Assembly (NCBI GenBank): GCA_033675265.1
Contig: JAUJYZ010000013.1
Span: forward strand, 1 to 64,000
Reading direction: 5' to 3'
Source: Actinostola sp. cb2023
Lineage: Eukaryota; Cnidaria; Anthozoa; Actiniaria; Actinostolidae
Length of the DNA stretch: 64,000 bases
In this document: one piece after another, positions 53,511-64,000 of the stretch
Position numbering within the stretch: position 1 is the first letter of the stretch
Layout: each line of letters starts with the position of its first letter
Position numbers and translations under genes: made by a program
The notes under the pieces: generated by a model
What the model saw: only the letters and a program-made list of their open reading frames with translations
What the model was told of the DNA's origin: nothing
Databases searched by the model: none

Positions 53511-53833
53511 CCATTTGAATTTTACCCTATGGTGTATACCCTAAGAAGAAGGCTTCCCATTTGAATTTCACCCTATGGTGTATTCCCTAAGAAAGAAGGC
53601 TTCCCATTTGAATTTTACCCTATGGTGTATACCATAAGAAGAAGGCTTCCCATTTGAATTTTACCCTATGGTGTATACCCTAAGAAGAAGGCTTCCCCAT
53701 TTGAATTTTACCCTATGGTGTATATCCTAAGAAGAAGGCTTCCCATTTGAATTTTACCCTATGGTGTATACCATAAGAAGAAGGCTTCCCCATTTGAATT
53801 TTACCCTATGGTGTATACCCTAAGAAGAAGGGA
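53511..53833. repeat. 46-bp minisatellite, unit E spacer (about 7 copies)
   Basis: Same unit as 11691-12168 but about four copies fewer, although the flanks are nearly identical. Confidence 0.9.
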
Positions 53834-54378
53834 AGCCTAGTTTTAAAAGTACAACTATAAATACATCTAGAATAATTATTGGGCTAAATACAGTCATATG
53901 GTATGGTTATAATAGGATAATATAGTAAAGCCAAGGAAAAAGAAATTGGTGCAGGGGGTGACCACAACAGTGTGAGCCAATCACTGCGAACCCTTGTTCA
54001 ATTTGAAATAGTATTTCCTGTCAGAAATTAAGTCAGTTGATTTATATGATATTTCTATTCCAAGGACTTGAACAGATATTTCCAGTCCTAGCTAGGACTT
54101 GAAATAATATTTCAAAGTAATCTAGAGCGGACTTAAAACGGCATTCCAAAGTACTCTAGAGTGGACTTTCCAGGGTATGGAAAGGGAATGGGAAGGGCAG
54201 TCCTCCACCACTCCCCCTCCTTTCCCCTGGAGCCAGCTGGCTACGCAGGCTAAGGTCTCATGTGACCAAATTGAGGGCACCTCATGAATAGTTAATGAGT
54301 TTATGAAAACTATATCCTACTAGTTTTTTTTAGATTTGATTTTTGGTCTCCTTTCACAAACTCTGAAAAACGTTTTAA
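53834..54378. other. 3' spacer between units E and F
   Basis: Near-identical to 12169-12711. No gene. Confidence 0.55.
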
Positions 54379-54822
54379 GAGGATATTTATTTGAACATCG
54401 AGTAATATCCGCGAAAAGCGCCAAAAACGAGCGCTTTTGAACAGTTTGACTTTCGATTTTCGCTTTGGATTAACACTCTAATTTTATTTTAACTAAGCAC
54501 AAACTATTAAAAACAAAGTAAATTGTCTGTTTAAAGCTGTTTTAGCGTTGTACAAAGCCATTTTCCTGCTTTTTGTTTCAAACTTGAGCTAATTCATGGG
54601 AAAACATCAGCAATAATAGTAAATATACAGATCTAGCCCATGTGGACAGTTTTCAAATCAAATTTTCGCTTTGGACTAACACTCTAATTTCACTTTTACC
54701 GTTCAAAAACCATCACAAATACCTTGAACTCTTTGCTAAAGCAGTTTTAGCCTTGTACAAAACATATTATCCATGCTATTGGTTTTTGGCGCTCAATACG
54801 TGCGATCGTAAAAAATATCCTC
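54379..54822. mobile_element. 444-bp TTAA-flanked MITE, unit F
   Basis: Same insertion as 12712-13155, with TTAA at 54375-54378 and 54823-54826. Confidence 0.8.
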
Positions 54823-55060
54823 TTAATTCTTTAACATCGTTATTATTGCTAATTAAAAATATTTAGTAAATAAACCCCTTCCGGTGGCTGGGATATCGCA
54901 TGCTGATAATAGTGCACGATGCACTGTTGTTGCTGGCTATCTCGTCTTATCATTGTTTGTCTCTTTGCATTTCTAGTTTGTATTTTCTCTCTCTGCCGAT
55001 TCACTTCAGGTACTATCGATTATTTGTGCTTTCTTGTTCCTTTGCTTTTGCCTTTTTTCT

Positions 55061-58000
55061 TCAATTCCTGCTTTTGCGGTTCGGCACCTGCACACTGGTC
55101 TTGGTTCCAATGAGCCCGCTTTCACAAGCCAACTTTATCACCTCTGTGGCGCATGCGTTAATATGCTTAAACCTGTCAGGCCCAAGTTGTACACCTCCAT
55201 GCCAGCGTGTTACTATGACAACCACATTCTCTACTTTCGATACTTGCAACAGATGTAACAGCCTTCTGCCTGCTCTATTTTCGCCATCATCACGGCCTTC
55301 TTCAAGATAAGTCTTCTTGTCTTCGATATAAATCCTGTAGGCCAGCATATTGTACGTTGCACCTGCAATCTTACGATCTTTTTTCAGTCCAGTCAACACT
55401 TGTTCCACTTGGTCTTCAGATGTGACATGAGCAAGATGAGCTTGGAATTTGCTCTTTCGGTCAGAAGGAGTAACCTCTCCGTGGATGATTTCAAATTCAG
55501 CCGAAGGCTTTCCTTCTGCTTGTTTTACAAGATGATATGCAGCATGTGCAGCTTTGTGCTTCCTGGCTTCGAAGTAGTCCTCAATCTTTTCCGAAAACAG
55601 CTCTACTTCCTCTGGAGTTTTATATTCGACCCGTCCATGTGATATTAATAAATTCAATGCACATTCGTTGATATTCTTAAACGTGTCAAGACCTAAATAG
55701 ACCTCTCCTTGCCAACACGTTACTATGACAACCACATTCCTAGCATCGATTTCTTTTAACAGATATTCAAGCCTTCTTCCTGCTAAATATTCCCCACCGT
55801 CATCACTCTCGCTGAGGATTAAACTTTCGTCGGCTTTAAAAACTCTAGAGGCCCAGATAATATTAGATGCCTCAGCATATTTTGAGTTTTTCGTGAAGCG
55901 ATCCAGCACTTTGTGTACTTGGTCTTGGGAGGTGACCTCGGCAAAATGAGCTTGGAATTTACTTTTACGATCTGTGGTGGTGGTTCCATGAACAATGCGT
56001 AATGATAGTTCCTCGATGAATTCTGTTACTTCTTTGACTGCCTCGGGTGCAACTAGCGCTGAAAAAGAACGTGCATGGCATAGCTGGAGTTAGTTATAAT
56101 GATCATATTTAGTTTTGCTTTTATGTTTGTTTGGTCTCTTGCTTTCTAAAGTTTGCGTGTACATGTAAGAATTGCTTTTCTTTCCTCCTTTTTCTCATTT
56201 CAAATATCAGTTTCATTTCCTTCATTTTCCTCTTCCATTCTCTTTTTCACCATTCCTTTCCTTCTTTTTTCACTTTCATTTCTTAATTTTCTTTTCCATT
56301 TCAGTTTACTTTCCTATTTCCTGTCGCCCTTCTTTCCCATTTCTGTTTCTATTCCATAGACACACCTTTCTTCCTATACGGCATAAGTTCCTCCAAGAAG
56401 CACCGTGCGTGCAAGTATTCATCTTCAGACACTGTCACTGTGAACTCCACTTCGTTCCCTAGTTGACTCCGGATTTCTTTGGTAACGAGAATATTTTCAA
56501 GATCGTCTCTCAGCTTGCCAGTTTGGTACCTTTATTTAAAAATACGAAAAATTCAATTCCAATGATAATTGTTAACAGTTATATGTCTTTCAAAAGGAAA
56601 CAATTCCGGTAAAAAATGTTGGTCAGTCACAGGCTGCCCAATCATTTCTTCTCCAGCTACTTATAATAATTAAAAAGATACTTGTATGCACGCGTCTTTT
56701 TTGATGGTTTTTCTGTGGTAGAGCATGCGCGCAATGAACCCGCGGTCTTACGGGACGTGCACAGGGAGCCCAACATAATACGTATTGCACGCGCGCGCGC
56801 TCTACCACAGGAAACCCATCAAAAAGACGCGCGCATACAAATATCTTTTTATTTATTACAAGTAGCCTCAGAAAAAATGCTTGGACTGCCTGTGGTCGGG
56901 CCCGTTTTCACATGACTTTTTACTTATTTAATCCTATATTTGTAAATTAGTATTGAAAATCCCTGTTGGGAAATGCTAATAAATTTATTGTATTGTATTG
57001 TATGACTCGAATTGTTATGCTTGCATCGCGAGTGAGGGCCAAGGCGACAGGCTAAAGCCCAGAGTTTCGCAAAAACTCGGAGATCTAAAACCGTCATTGT
57101 ACCTTTTCCAGAAATCTTCAAGTGCATCGAGATCCTCCACTCGTAACAGAATCATCACAGATCCCGCGTATACTTCTTGTACGACTATTCTCATGTCAGG
57201 GAAAATGCCATCTTGGATCGTCGTTAATAGTAATTGGAGGTCTCCAAATTGTTCCAAGACATAGCGTGTCGCATCTCTCAACCACTTGATGACACACTTG
57301 ACAGTGATCGCTATACGAAGGCGAGATAAACAAATAGATCAAGATTTAAAAATACAGTAAAACCCCGCTAACTCGAACTACCAAGAGAAACGAAAAACGG
57401 TTCGAGTTAGCGGGGTTCAATACTGTATGGGAGGTTTTACGTGTGACGTAGTGGCCGTCAAGATCTACAAAATGTTCGAGCCTAACTTTCAAAGTCTGTT
57501 AGTTTTTCTTCAAAAAACTAGATGACATTTGTTTGTTTGTTTATAAGTAACTTATATTTGGTATATTTGACAGATATTTAGACTTCACCGATCTAAAATT
57601 GAAGTTTTGAGCAAGTAAAATGACGGTTTGACGGCCACTCGCGACCGATTTTGACGTCAGAAAAAGATTCCATAAAACCTCCCATAGACTTTATACTTGA
57701 TTTAATTTCCCCATAGGGCTTTTCAGAATAATTATTCATACGGGATCCCTGTGGTGGAGAGCTCTTTTACCACAGCAAGCCCAAGGAGATGAGACAGCTA
57801 GTTAGGTTGGCGTGAAACCCGTGAAACATACCTGGTAATCCTAAAAGGTAGTTCTTTATGTCCTCTGCAGAAATAGGAGCGGTACGGCTCTTGTCTATCT
57901 CTTCTTTCCATTCATTGACGGTGGATGGTGCATATTCACTGACTATCCTTAACAAGGCGTCTTTGACTTGGACCCAATAATCATTGAACTCATTTTCAGA

Positions 58001-58423
58001 AAGCTTCATCTTATCATTATGAGCAATTGTGGCATTACGATGGTGCTTTATTCTCGCCAAATCTGCTTCCAAAGAGAGATCTACATCATTAGGTAACTTA
58101 TCCCATCCTGTAGACGGCTCGGTAAGGTTACAAATGTTTCTCAGCAACTTGAAAAGCAATGTTAAATCGAAGTCCTCTGATTTGCCACAAGAAGTGCTTG
58201 AAGGAAAGAGCTTGTCCCACTCCGGCCGAGGCAAAACCCTTCTTCGTTTCAAATCCTCCAAAGTGCCTTTATGCTGATTCTGCAAAGCATTTGCAAGTGT
58301 TGAAGGAGGGTGAATGTCATCGAACAGTCCTCTGATAATCGTCTGTCCTCCGCCCATCATAAGCGTATTCATTCGGATAAAGCGATCCTTACCGGGCGTT
58401 GCCTGCAAAGCAGCCGAGGCCAT
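55061..58423 (-). CDS. Unit F: HEPN_DZIP3-like / TRADD-like / double IMPACT protein with altered tail
   Basis: Exons 58423-57832, 57310-57103, 56529-56366 and 56058-55061 (complement) are all in frame: 1962 nt, about 653 aa. All domains described for unit A are present, with HEPN motif R-N-A-T-I-A-H. A CA insertion near 55093 (ctgcacactgg versus ctgcactgg in B) shifts the frame just after the second IMPACT domain. The protein therefore ends in a short aberrant tail at 55061 and loses the lysine-rich end, whose original stop would be at 55020. This copy lacks the two exon-4 frameshifts of its near-identical twin B. The tail may be dispensable, or the shift may be an error in a dinucleotide run. 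Confidence 0.75.
56628..57684. repeat. Intronic MITE block of unit F
   Basis: CACAGGCTGCCCAA element (56628-56894), pogo-like palindrome (57355-57425) and TGGGAGGTTTTA element (57428-57684), as in A and B. Confidence 0.75.
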
Positions 58424-58654
58424 GAATGCAAAATGGTGAAAATACCTATTTTAAAGTTATCCTTTGTCCTACATTTTCATCCCGTTTCTTCTTAAAGCTA
58501 AATAATATCTATTTTTCGCCCGGTTTTGCCACGCCGATCCTTAGAATTCGAATGTTTTGAGAATCTTTATTTTTCCTGGAAAAAATAATACAACACGTCA
58601 AGGGACTGGAACCAAGTTGGTTCCATTCCCCGCGCTATTTCTTATGAAAACAAA
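58424..58654. promoter_or_regulatory. Candidate bidirectional promoter, unit F
   Basis: Near-identical to 16763-16993. The palindrome is at 58608-58624. Confidence 0.5.
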
Positions 58655-59418
58655 ATGGCGACCGTTCATCGAGTCTTCCTGATATTTCTAGTGATTCGTC
58701 TTGACCGCGAGACCAACTGGTTTTGGTTCATCGTTTTCATCCCGTTTTTCGTGTTTGACTTTGTGGTGCTTTGCTACATTATTGTGCGCTGTATTCAACA
58801 CCCGGGGGGGGTACTCCCCTATATACGCTATACGGGTATCAGTGCCACGGGATAGGGTATGGTTTTTGAGCTCCCAGGTCTGGGGTAGGGTATCGTTTTT
58901 GCACTTTTAGTCTAGGATGTGGTACGTTTTGGTCTGGTATAGGGTATGGTTTCCGCAATAACGCCATTATCAGTCGCTATCAGTTTACATATCCCTTTAG
59001 CACGCTTTCAATCTGGGATAGGGTATACATTTTTAAGCTTTAGTCCGGGATAGGGTATACATTTTTAAGCTTTAGTCTGGGATAGGGTATGGAAAATCAA
59101 AATTGTAGGTCTGGGATAGGGTCAGGGTTTTGAGGTGTCCGCGGCACACCCCTACCCAAAAATACCCTTAGTGCCCCCCCCCCCGGGATTCAACACTTGA
59201 GAAATGGCTACGAACACAGTGATTTTAGTTTGAAGAGAAAGTTCTGGTTCTTCTTCTTGGTGTCTTCCAAGCTAACGTTTCTCTTCGTTCTTGGTGCAAA
59301 GCTAGAAGGGATGATAACTGTTTCGTACTACTACGTGTTTATTCCGCTGTGAGTGTTCCTGGTCGGACTGGCTTGCGATGTGACGACATGGGTATGGATT
59401 AGTGCTCGCATACGATAA
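58655..59418 (+). pseudogene. TMEM60: TMEM60 pseudogene, unit F
   Basis: Carries the same 27-nt deletion, transposon insertion (58802-59187) and TGA (59350-59352) as the unit B pseudogene. The divergent HEPN-IMPACT gene next to it is nevertheless still open through its domains. Confidence 0.9.
58802..59187. mobile_element. 386-bp C/G-capped insertion in the TMEM60 pseudogene, 9-bp TSD
   Basis: Same element as 17141-17525, flanked by ATTCAACAC (58793-58801, 59188-59196). Confidence 0.8.
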
Positions 59419-59440
59419 CTCTACAAGACAGGGTGGTGAA

Positions 59441-59668
59441 TAGTCTCCCTCGCGCGCATCCGTCTTTAGTTCCGTCACGCAACGTCCGTCACGCAACGCT
59501 CTCGGACGTTGCGTGACGGAACTAATAATAATAATAATCAAACATTTATATAGCGCCATTTCCTTATAGCCCAATGGTGCTTTACAATGAGCGCTTTACA
59601 ATTTCTTTATAGCCCAATGGCGCTTTACAATGGCGCTTTACAACTAAAGACGGATACAAGGGAGACTA
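59441..59668. mobile_element. 228-bp TAGTCTCCCTCGC MITE, unit F
   Basis: Same as 17779-18006, with flanks GGTGGTGAA and AGTGGTGAA. Confidence 0.8.
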
Positions 59669-59677
59669 AGTGGTGAA

Positions 59678-62337
59678 GGGGTGATCCGTGATTCAGCATA
59701 AATTCAGGTCGTGATTCGGGAAAATACCAAAATTTGAGCTGTGATCCGTGAAACTCTTTGTGAGAGCTGAGATTCGTGATTATCGAAGTTCCAATTCGTG
59801 AAACGTGACAGCCAGTCCTAAGAACTGGAGACTGACATACACAACCTTTTGAGTTAAGTTTGAATTTGGCATAAAACTTTATGGAAGTCATTCAGAAACA
59901 TTCAAAACGATATTGATGGCACGAAAAACGCGAGACGTGCCCCCCAAAAAGTCGAAATCGAAATATTTTACCAGTTTAGGTGCGATTCGATCGTTCATTG
60001 CATATGAGACTTGGTAGTTCTAAAAATTCGTGATCTGTGAAATGGCTTTTCAAAAGCCCGTGATCCGTGAATTTACGAAAAAAAAAGGGCTCGTGATTCA
60101 CGATGGGTACACCCCCCCCCCCCCCCCCTCCCCCCCCTTCACCATCCTGTACAAGATGGGACTCAGCCAAGCAAATGAATGCAGCTCAGGGAAAACTCGT
60201 AAGCGACATTTTCCGTGCAAAACAAAAATGTTGTAGTATTTTTGAGCGAAATGCACGTTGCATAACACCCCAAGTGTCTTGGAGCTTTTCATCCGCCAAA
60301 TTGGAAGTCGTAAAGAAATCCAATTTCTCTTCTATTACCAGAACTTATCGCTGTAAAAATGTAACTACAAACTGCAATTTAGCGAGTGTTTTAAAGCCGG
60401 TTGAGTTCGCGGATTCATCGAGCCGGTGCTTGAATAGTTTGCTAGCCTTTCTTAATAATATAATTATGTAAAAGTATGTAAAATGCAAAGTTTCAACGTT
60501 CGTTTCGCTCAAAAATTCTACAAGCTTTTATTTGTACTCGGAAAACGATGAATGACTTGCTGGGAAAACTCGTAAGCGATGTGCTGCATTCATTTGATTG
60601 GCTGAGTCCCAGTTAGCCTGCGTCACATCCGGACTTTTCTCTCGTATAGTCCGTCTGCGAATCAGCGCCAATAACCGTGTTCTGGACCCCCTGCGACTTA
60701 CGCGATTATATATAATAGATTCTGATTGGTTCTCAGTGATGCTCGTTCTTACACGAACTCCTATTGGATAATCTTATCGCACCGGATGTTATGAAAGATT
60801 TAAAACCGGAAGTTTGGCGCGACACTAAACACGGCTGCGAGGGAGACTAACGGGCGATAGGATAATATTCATTTATGTTCAGTTCCTTTTAAATCGATCG
60901 ATTCCTCTTCCAATGAATTCAAACATTCTGCTAAAACAGCTATTTATAAGTGTCTTTTAAAATCCTAACCGTCATGTTAGCCGTTGCTTCTAAAATCCTA
61001 ACCGTCGTGTAAATAACTTGGGGATATCATGTTCGCGTCAGTCAGTTTGCCACGTTTGAACCCGTACGGCCGATCGCTATATTACACGACGGTTAGGATT
61101 TTAGAAGCAACGGCTAACACGACGGTAAGATTTTAAACTTGTAAATGGCTGTTTTAGCAGAATGTTTGAATTCATTGGAAGAGGAATCGATCGATTTAAA
61201 AGGAACTCCAGGTAACTTATAAATGTTCTCTCTTTAATTTGCATATATTTGTAAAAGAACATAAATGACTATCCTATCGCCCGTATCGTGGTTCAATTTC
61301 GTGCCAAACTTCCGGTTTTAAATTTTTCATAACATCCGGTGCGATAATATTATCCAATAGGAGTTCGTGTAAGAAGGAGCATCATTGCGAACCAATCAGA
61401 ATCTATTATATATAATCGCGTAAGTCGCAGGGGGTCCAGAACACGGTTATTGGCGCTGATTCGCAGACGGACTATACGAGAGAAAAGTCCGGATGTGACG
61501 CAGGCTAAGTCCCAGTGAGTCAAGACGGAATATTTTGTTCCGAAGGGGGTGGTGCAGTGTCACGGATTGGTACATTTTTTGTGCTTTGGGGAGTAGGGGA
61601 TGGGATCAGTTGTCTCTTACCATGGATACCAGCCGACCAATCAGCTGCAGTTTTGCAGTGATCATGTGACTTCATGCAAATTGGTAGTAGAACGGGATGA
61701 AACACGGTCAAGACGAAGTCAAATTTGGATTGTTCATCGCATGAAACGAGCAGAAAATATGCCGTTGGTTTCGATTTTTTGGCTCAAGGTTTGGGAATGC
61801 ATGTCCTCTCATCGTCCTTTGGTGCTGTGGAGTTTTGGGGGGGGAATTGAGGGATTTTAGGGGTAAAAATCGAGCGGTAGCCATTGGAGGTAGCGCTCGT
61901 AGTTTCCTGCCTTGTGTCACTGTATAGTAATGAGGGAAAAAAATAATAAAAACAGCGTCTAATGTGGATAAAACTACCAGAAATGACTTTATCTATAAAT
62001 AATACAACAAGACACAATATATTTTTCATTTCATAGAAGTTTTTATTTTTCTTAATTTTTTACATGTTGATTGCTTGGGCTGCCTGTGGTCTTTTGGTGA
62101 TACAAATAGAAAACCCAGCATTTTCTGGCGACGATTGACTCTTCAGTATGTAATGAGGTTGCAGAGTGATGAAACGAAGTTAACACAGGTAGCTTTATAT
62201 AGATTGTGCATTGTAAATTTATTAAAAATCGAAAATACAATAAATCGTTTTTAAATTGATTGTATTTGTTCTTTGTGAGTTTATTTAACTTTGGGGAAAA
62301 TTTGGTGTCGCTACGATTAAAAATAAGCGAGTTATAG
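59678..62337. other. Intergenic module of unit F (recurring spacer) with an extra foldback
   Basis: Near-identical to 18016-19761 apart from the 894-bp insertion at 60614-61507 and the C-run at about 60111-60137 (interrupted by one T). No gene is supported. Confidence 0.6.
60614..61507. mobile_element. 894-bp foldback element, ~400-bp arms, exact 9-bp TSD, unit F only
   Basis: TAGCCTGCGTCACATCCGG and its complement form the tips. Inverted similarity continues for about 400 bp on each side of a ~60-bp centre (about 61015-61075). The flanks are exact AGTCCCAGT duplications (60605-60613, 61508-61516). The otherwise near-identical unit B has the empty site, so insertion postdates the duplication. 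An inner repeated unit (aaaatcctaaccgtc.tgttagccgttgc) flanks the centre. Non-coding. Confidence 0.9.
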
Positions 62338-63392
62338 CCATTTGAATTTTACCCTATGGTGTATACCCTAAGAAGAAGGCTTCCCATTTGAATTTTACCC
62401 TATGGTGTATACCCTAAGAAGAAGGCTTCCAATTTGAATTTTACCCTATGGTGCAGCCTAGTTCCAGGCTTTCTCCGACGATGGAGGTTCTGATGACGTC
62501 ACCGGAAAGCCTCCTCGGGAAAGCCTAGTGAATAATGCCAGATCCGAGATTTTATATGTAATTTATAAAACGAGAGGCCGTGGAGGTGAGGCCTTTGCCT
62601 TTCGCAGAGTCGATCGTGAGGAATTTCGACCTTTATCTACAAAATAATCAAGGTAACTTTCACCGAATATTGATGCTGAAGCGAGCCAGTTCATTGACCT
62701 CACTACAAACAGGGTCAGGAGCTCATATTCGCTTGTGTACTTGTGAACATCTGAATAAACTTGTTTTAAACTGAACTGGTCGATTTCCTACCTGAAGGAG
62801 TGTATATCTCCAGACAGTGCAATACTAGAATAGGATCACAGCGAATATTAGCCTGAATAACCCGGGGAATAACAAAGGAATCACTGCTGTCCTCATTTTA
62901 AAACGATGCATTGTTGAATCAGTTATGCGTTACAAAAGTAGAACATATATGAATATATGAATGATTTGAAAGATGGAATACCTTATTATACTAAACAACT
63001 GAGAATTATTCACCCAATGCGAAAAGATTTCAAAGCGAGATGACATGTTACGTATCCTCCTGCTGGACTTGTGACCGGCTCTTTTAGCCCGCTTTTAGCC
63101 GTTTGATTTCTTGTTAAAACCGAAGAAATGTCTGGTTCTTGCCCCGTGTTGGGCAATATCTATATTCATTGTTTCAAAATATCGTTGGATCAGTAAAGTC
63201 GGGTAAATACGAAATTTATTATCGCTTTTTTAAATCAGGGTAGTTTTTAGCCAAATCAGGGTAGTATTTGGCATTATTCACTAGGCGTTCTCTCGCGCTG
63301 ACGCGCTCGTACTCAGTCTCGCGCTTCGCGCTCGGTTAGGAGAGATAACGCCTGGGACTAGGCTGCCTATGGTGTATATCCTAAGAAGAAGG
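62338..63392. repeat. 46-bp minisatellite of unit F, split by an insertion
   Basis: Same arrangement as 19762-20816. Confidence 0.8.
62454..63365. mobile_element. 912-bp foldback-type element, unit F
   Basis: Same insertion as 19877-20788, with CCTATGGTG duplications at 62445-62453 and 63366-63374. Confidence 0.8.
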
Positions 63393-63608
63393 GAAGCCTA
63401 GTTTTAAAAGTACAACTATAAATACATCTAGAATAATTATTGGGCTAAATACAGTCATATGGTATGGTTATAATAGGATAATATAGTAAAGCCAAGGAAA
63501 AAGAAATTGGTGGCAGGGTTACCACAACAGTTGTGAGCCAATCATTGTGAGCCCTTGTTTAATTTGAAATAGTATTTGAGTGGACTTTCCAGGGAATCCA
63601 GGTCCATC

Positions 63609-64000
63609 CATCCTCGGAAACCCAGGGACTGTAGGGGGAGGGGGAGGGGAAAAGGAAAGGGGTCGGAAAACAGCCCCTGGGGACAAACTCTTACAGAACG
63701 AGTTCCAGAGAAGTTAATGAGATGTGCTCTGATTGGCCACAAAAATATTTTGTGGCCAATCAGCAAAGAGCGGTACGTTGCACGATGACAGATAGTGCGA
63801 AGACATCCGGTAGCCCGTTTTAACTTCAAAGTGCACGATTCCCATGTGGCAATATGTAGTCTAAATGCAGTCGTTTCCCTTCTTTCTGCATGTGATCCAT
63901 AGTTTTCCCTGGCGCCGTTTTTGGGGAGTTTCTCTCTCGTTTCAAAACGAAGAGCACAAAAGGTTTCCATACAGGAACACTGGGGTCAACTTTCTCGTTA
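63609..64000. mobile_element. CATCCTCGG TIR element, cut by the right window edge
   Basis: Left half of the element described at 21032-21803. The right arm and second target duplication lie outside the window. Confidence 0.75.

Larger units (their letters stand above)
52255..64000. repeat. Right copy of the >11-kb segmental duplication (runs off the window)
   Basis: Matches 10430-21423. The offset is about 41,665 bp up to 60.6 kb and 42,577 bp after the extra 894-bp insertion with its 9-bp duplication. Carries unit F. Confidence 0.9.

Noticed and set aside
1..64000. tRNA, rRNA or snRNA genes
   Set aside because: I looked for A/B box pairs and conserved rRNA/snRNA strings and found none that I could support.

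Overview
This is eukaryotic DNA, most likely from an anthozoan cnidarian (coral or sea anemone). The clues are intron-bearing genes, a very high load of short inverted-repeat transposons, decayed DIRS-like and Gypsy retroelements, and a gene family starting with a HEPN_DZIP3-type domain, a fold known to me mainly from expanded cnidarian and other invertebrate gene families. The species assignment is inference.

The core of the window is a tandem array of six copies (units A to F) of a minus-strand gene, four of them paired head-to-head, about 230 bp apart, with a plus-strand TMEM60 gene (A, C and E intact; B and F TMEM60 are pseudogenes). By joining exons at consensus splice sites and checking phases, I model the minus-strand gene as four coding exons. 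Exon 1 encodes a HEPN_DZIP3-like domain with an R-N-x(n)-H motif. Exons 2 and 3 encode an alpha/beta segment that resembles the TRADD-like region often found after HEPN_DZIP3 domains. Exon 4 encodes two tandem IMPACT (UPF0029) domains and a lysine-rich tail. I do not know this architecture from any described system. Because IMPACT/Yih1 proteins modulate the GCN1-GCN2 translational stress pathway and HEPN domains are often RNases or immune effectors, a stress- or immunity-linked role is a reasonable hypothesis, not a demonstrated function.

Layout: 1-4.8 kb, palindromic and tandem repeats. 5.0-9.2 kb, unit A (intact, about 670 aa). 13.35-17.76 kb, unit B (frameshifted; TMEM60 broken). 22.25-25.05 kb, unit C (intact but lacking exons 2 and 3; splice phase still fits). 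27.9-30.4 kb, unit D (pseudogene without HEPN exon or TMEM60). 31.25-42.0 kb, a transposon graveyard: DIRS-like element, RecQ-like helicase fragment, and a 5'-truncated Gypsy element with a 3' LTR. 42.2-51.3 kb, unit E (intact, with a 5.4-kb first intron stuffed with transposons). 55.0-59.4 kb, unit F (open through both IMPACT domains; tail frameshifted; TMEM60 broken).

A segment of more than 11 kb (about 10.43-21.42 kb) recurs almost unchanged at about 52.25-64.0 kb and carries units B and F. It is either a recent segmental duplication or an assembly haplotig. Seven or more foldback elements carry 9-bp target-site duplications (Mutator-like signature). One of these families has inserted in frame into the coding tail of units D and E.
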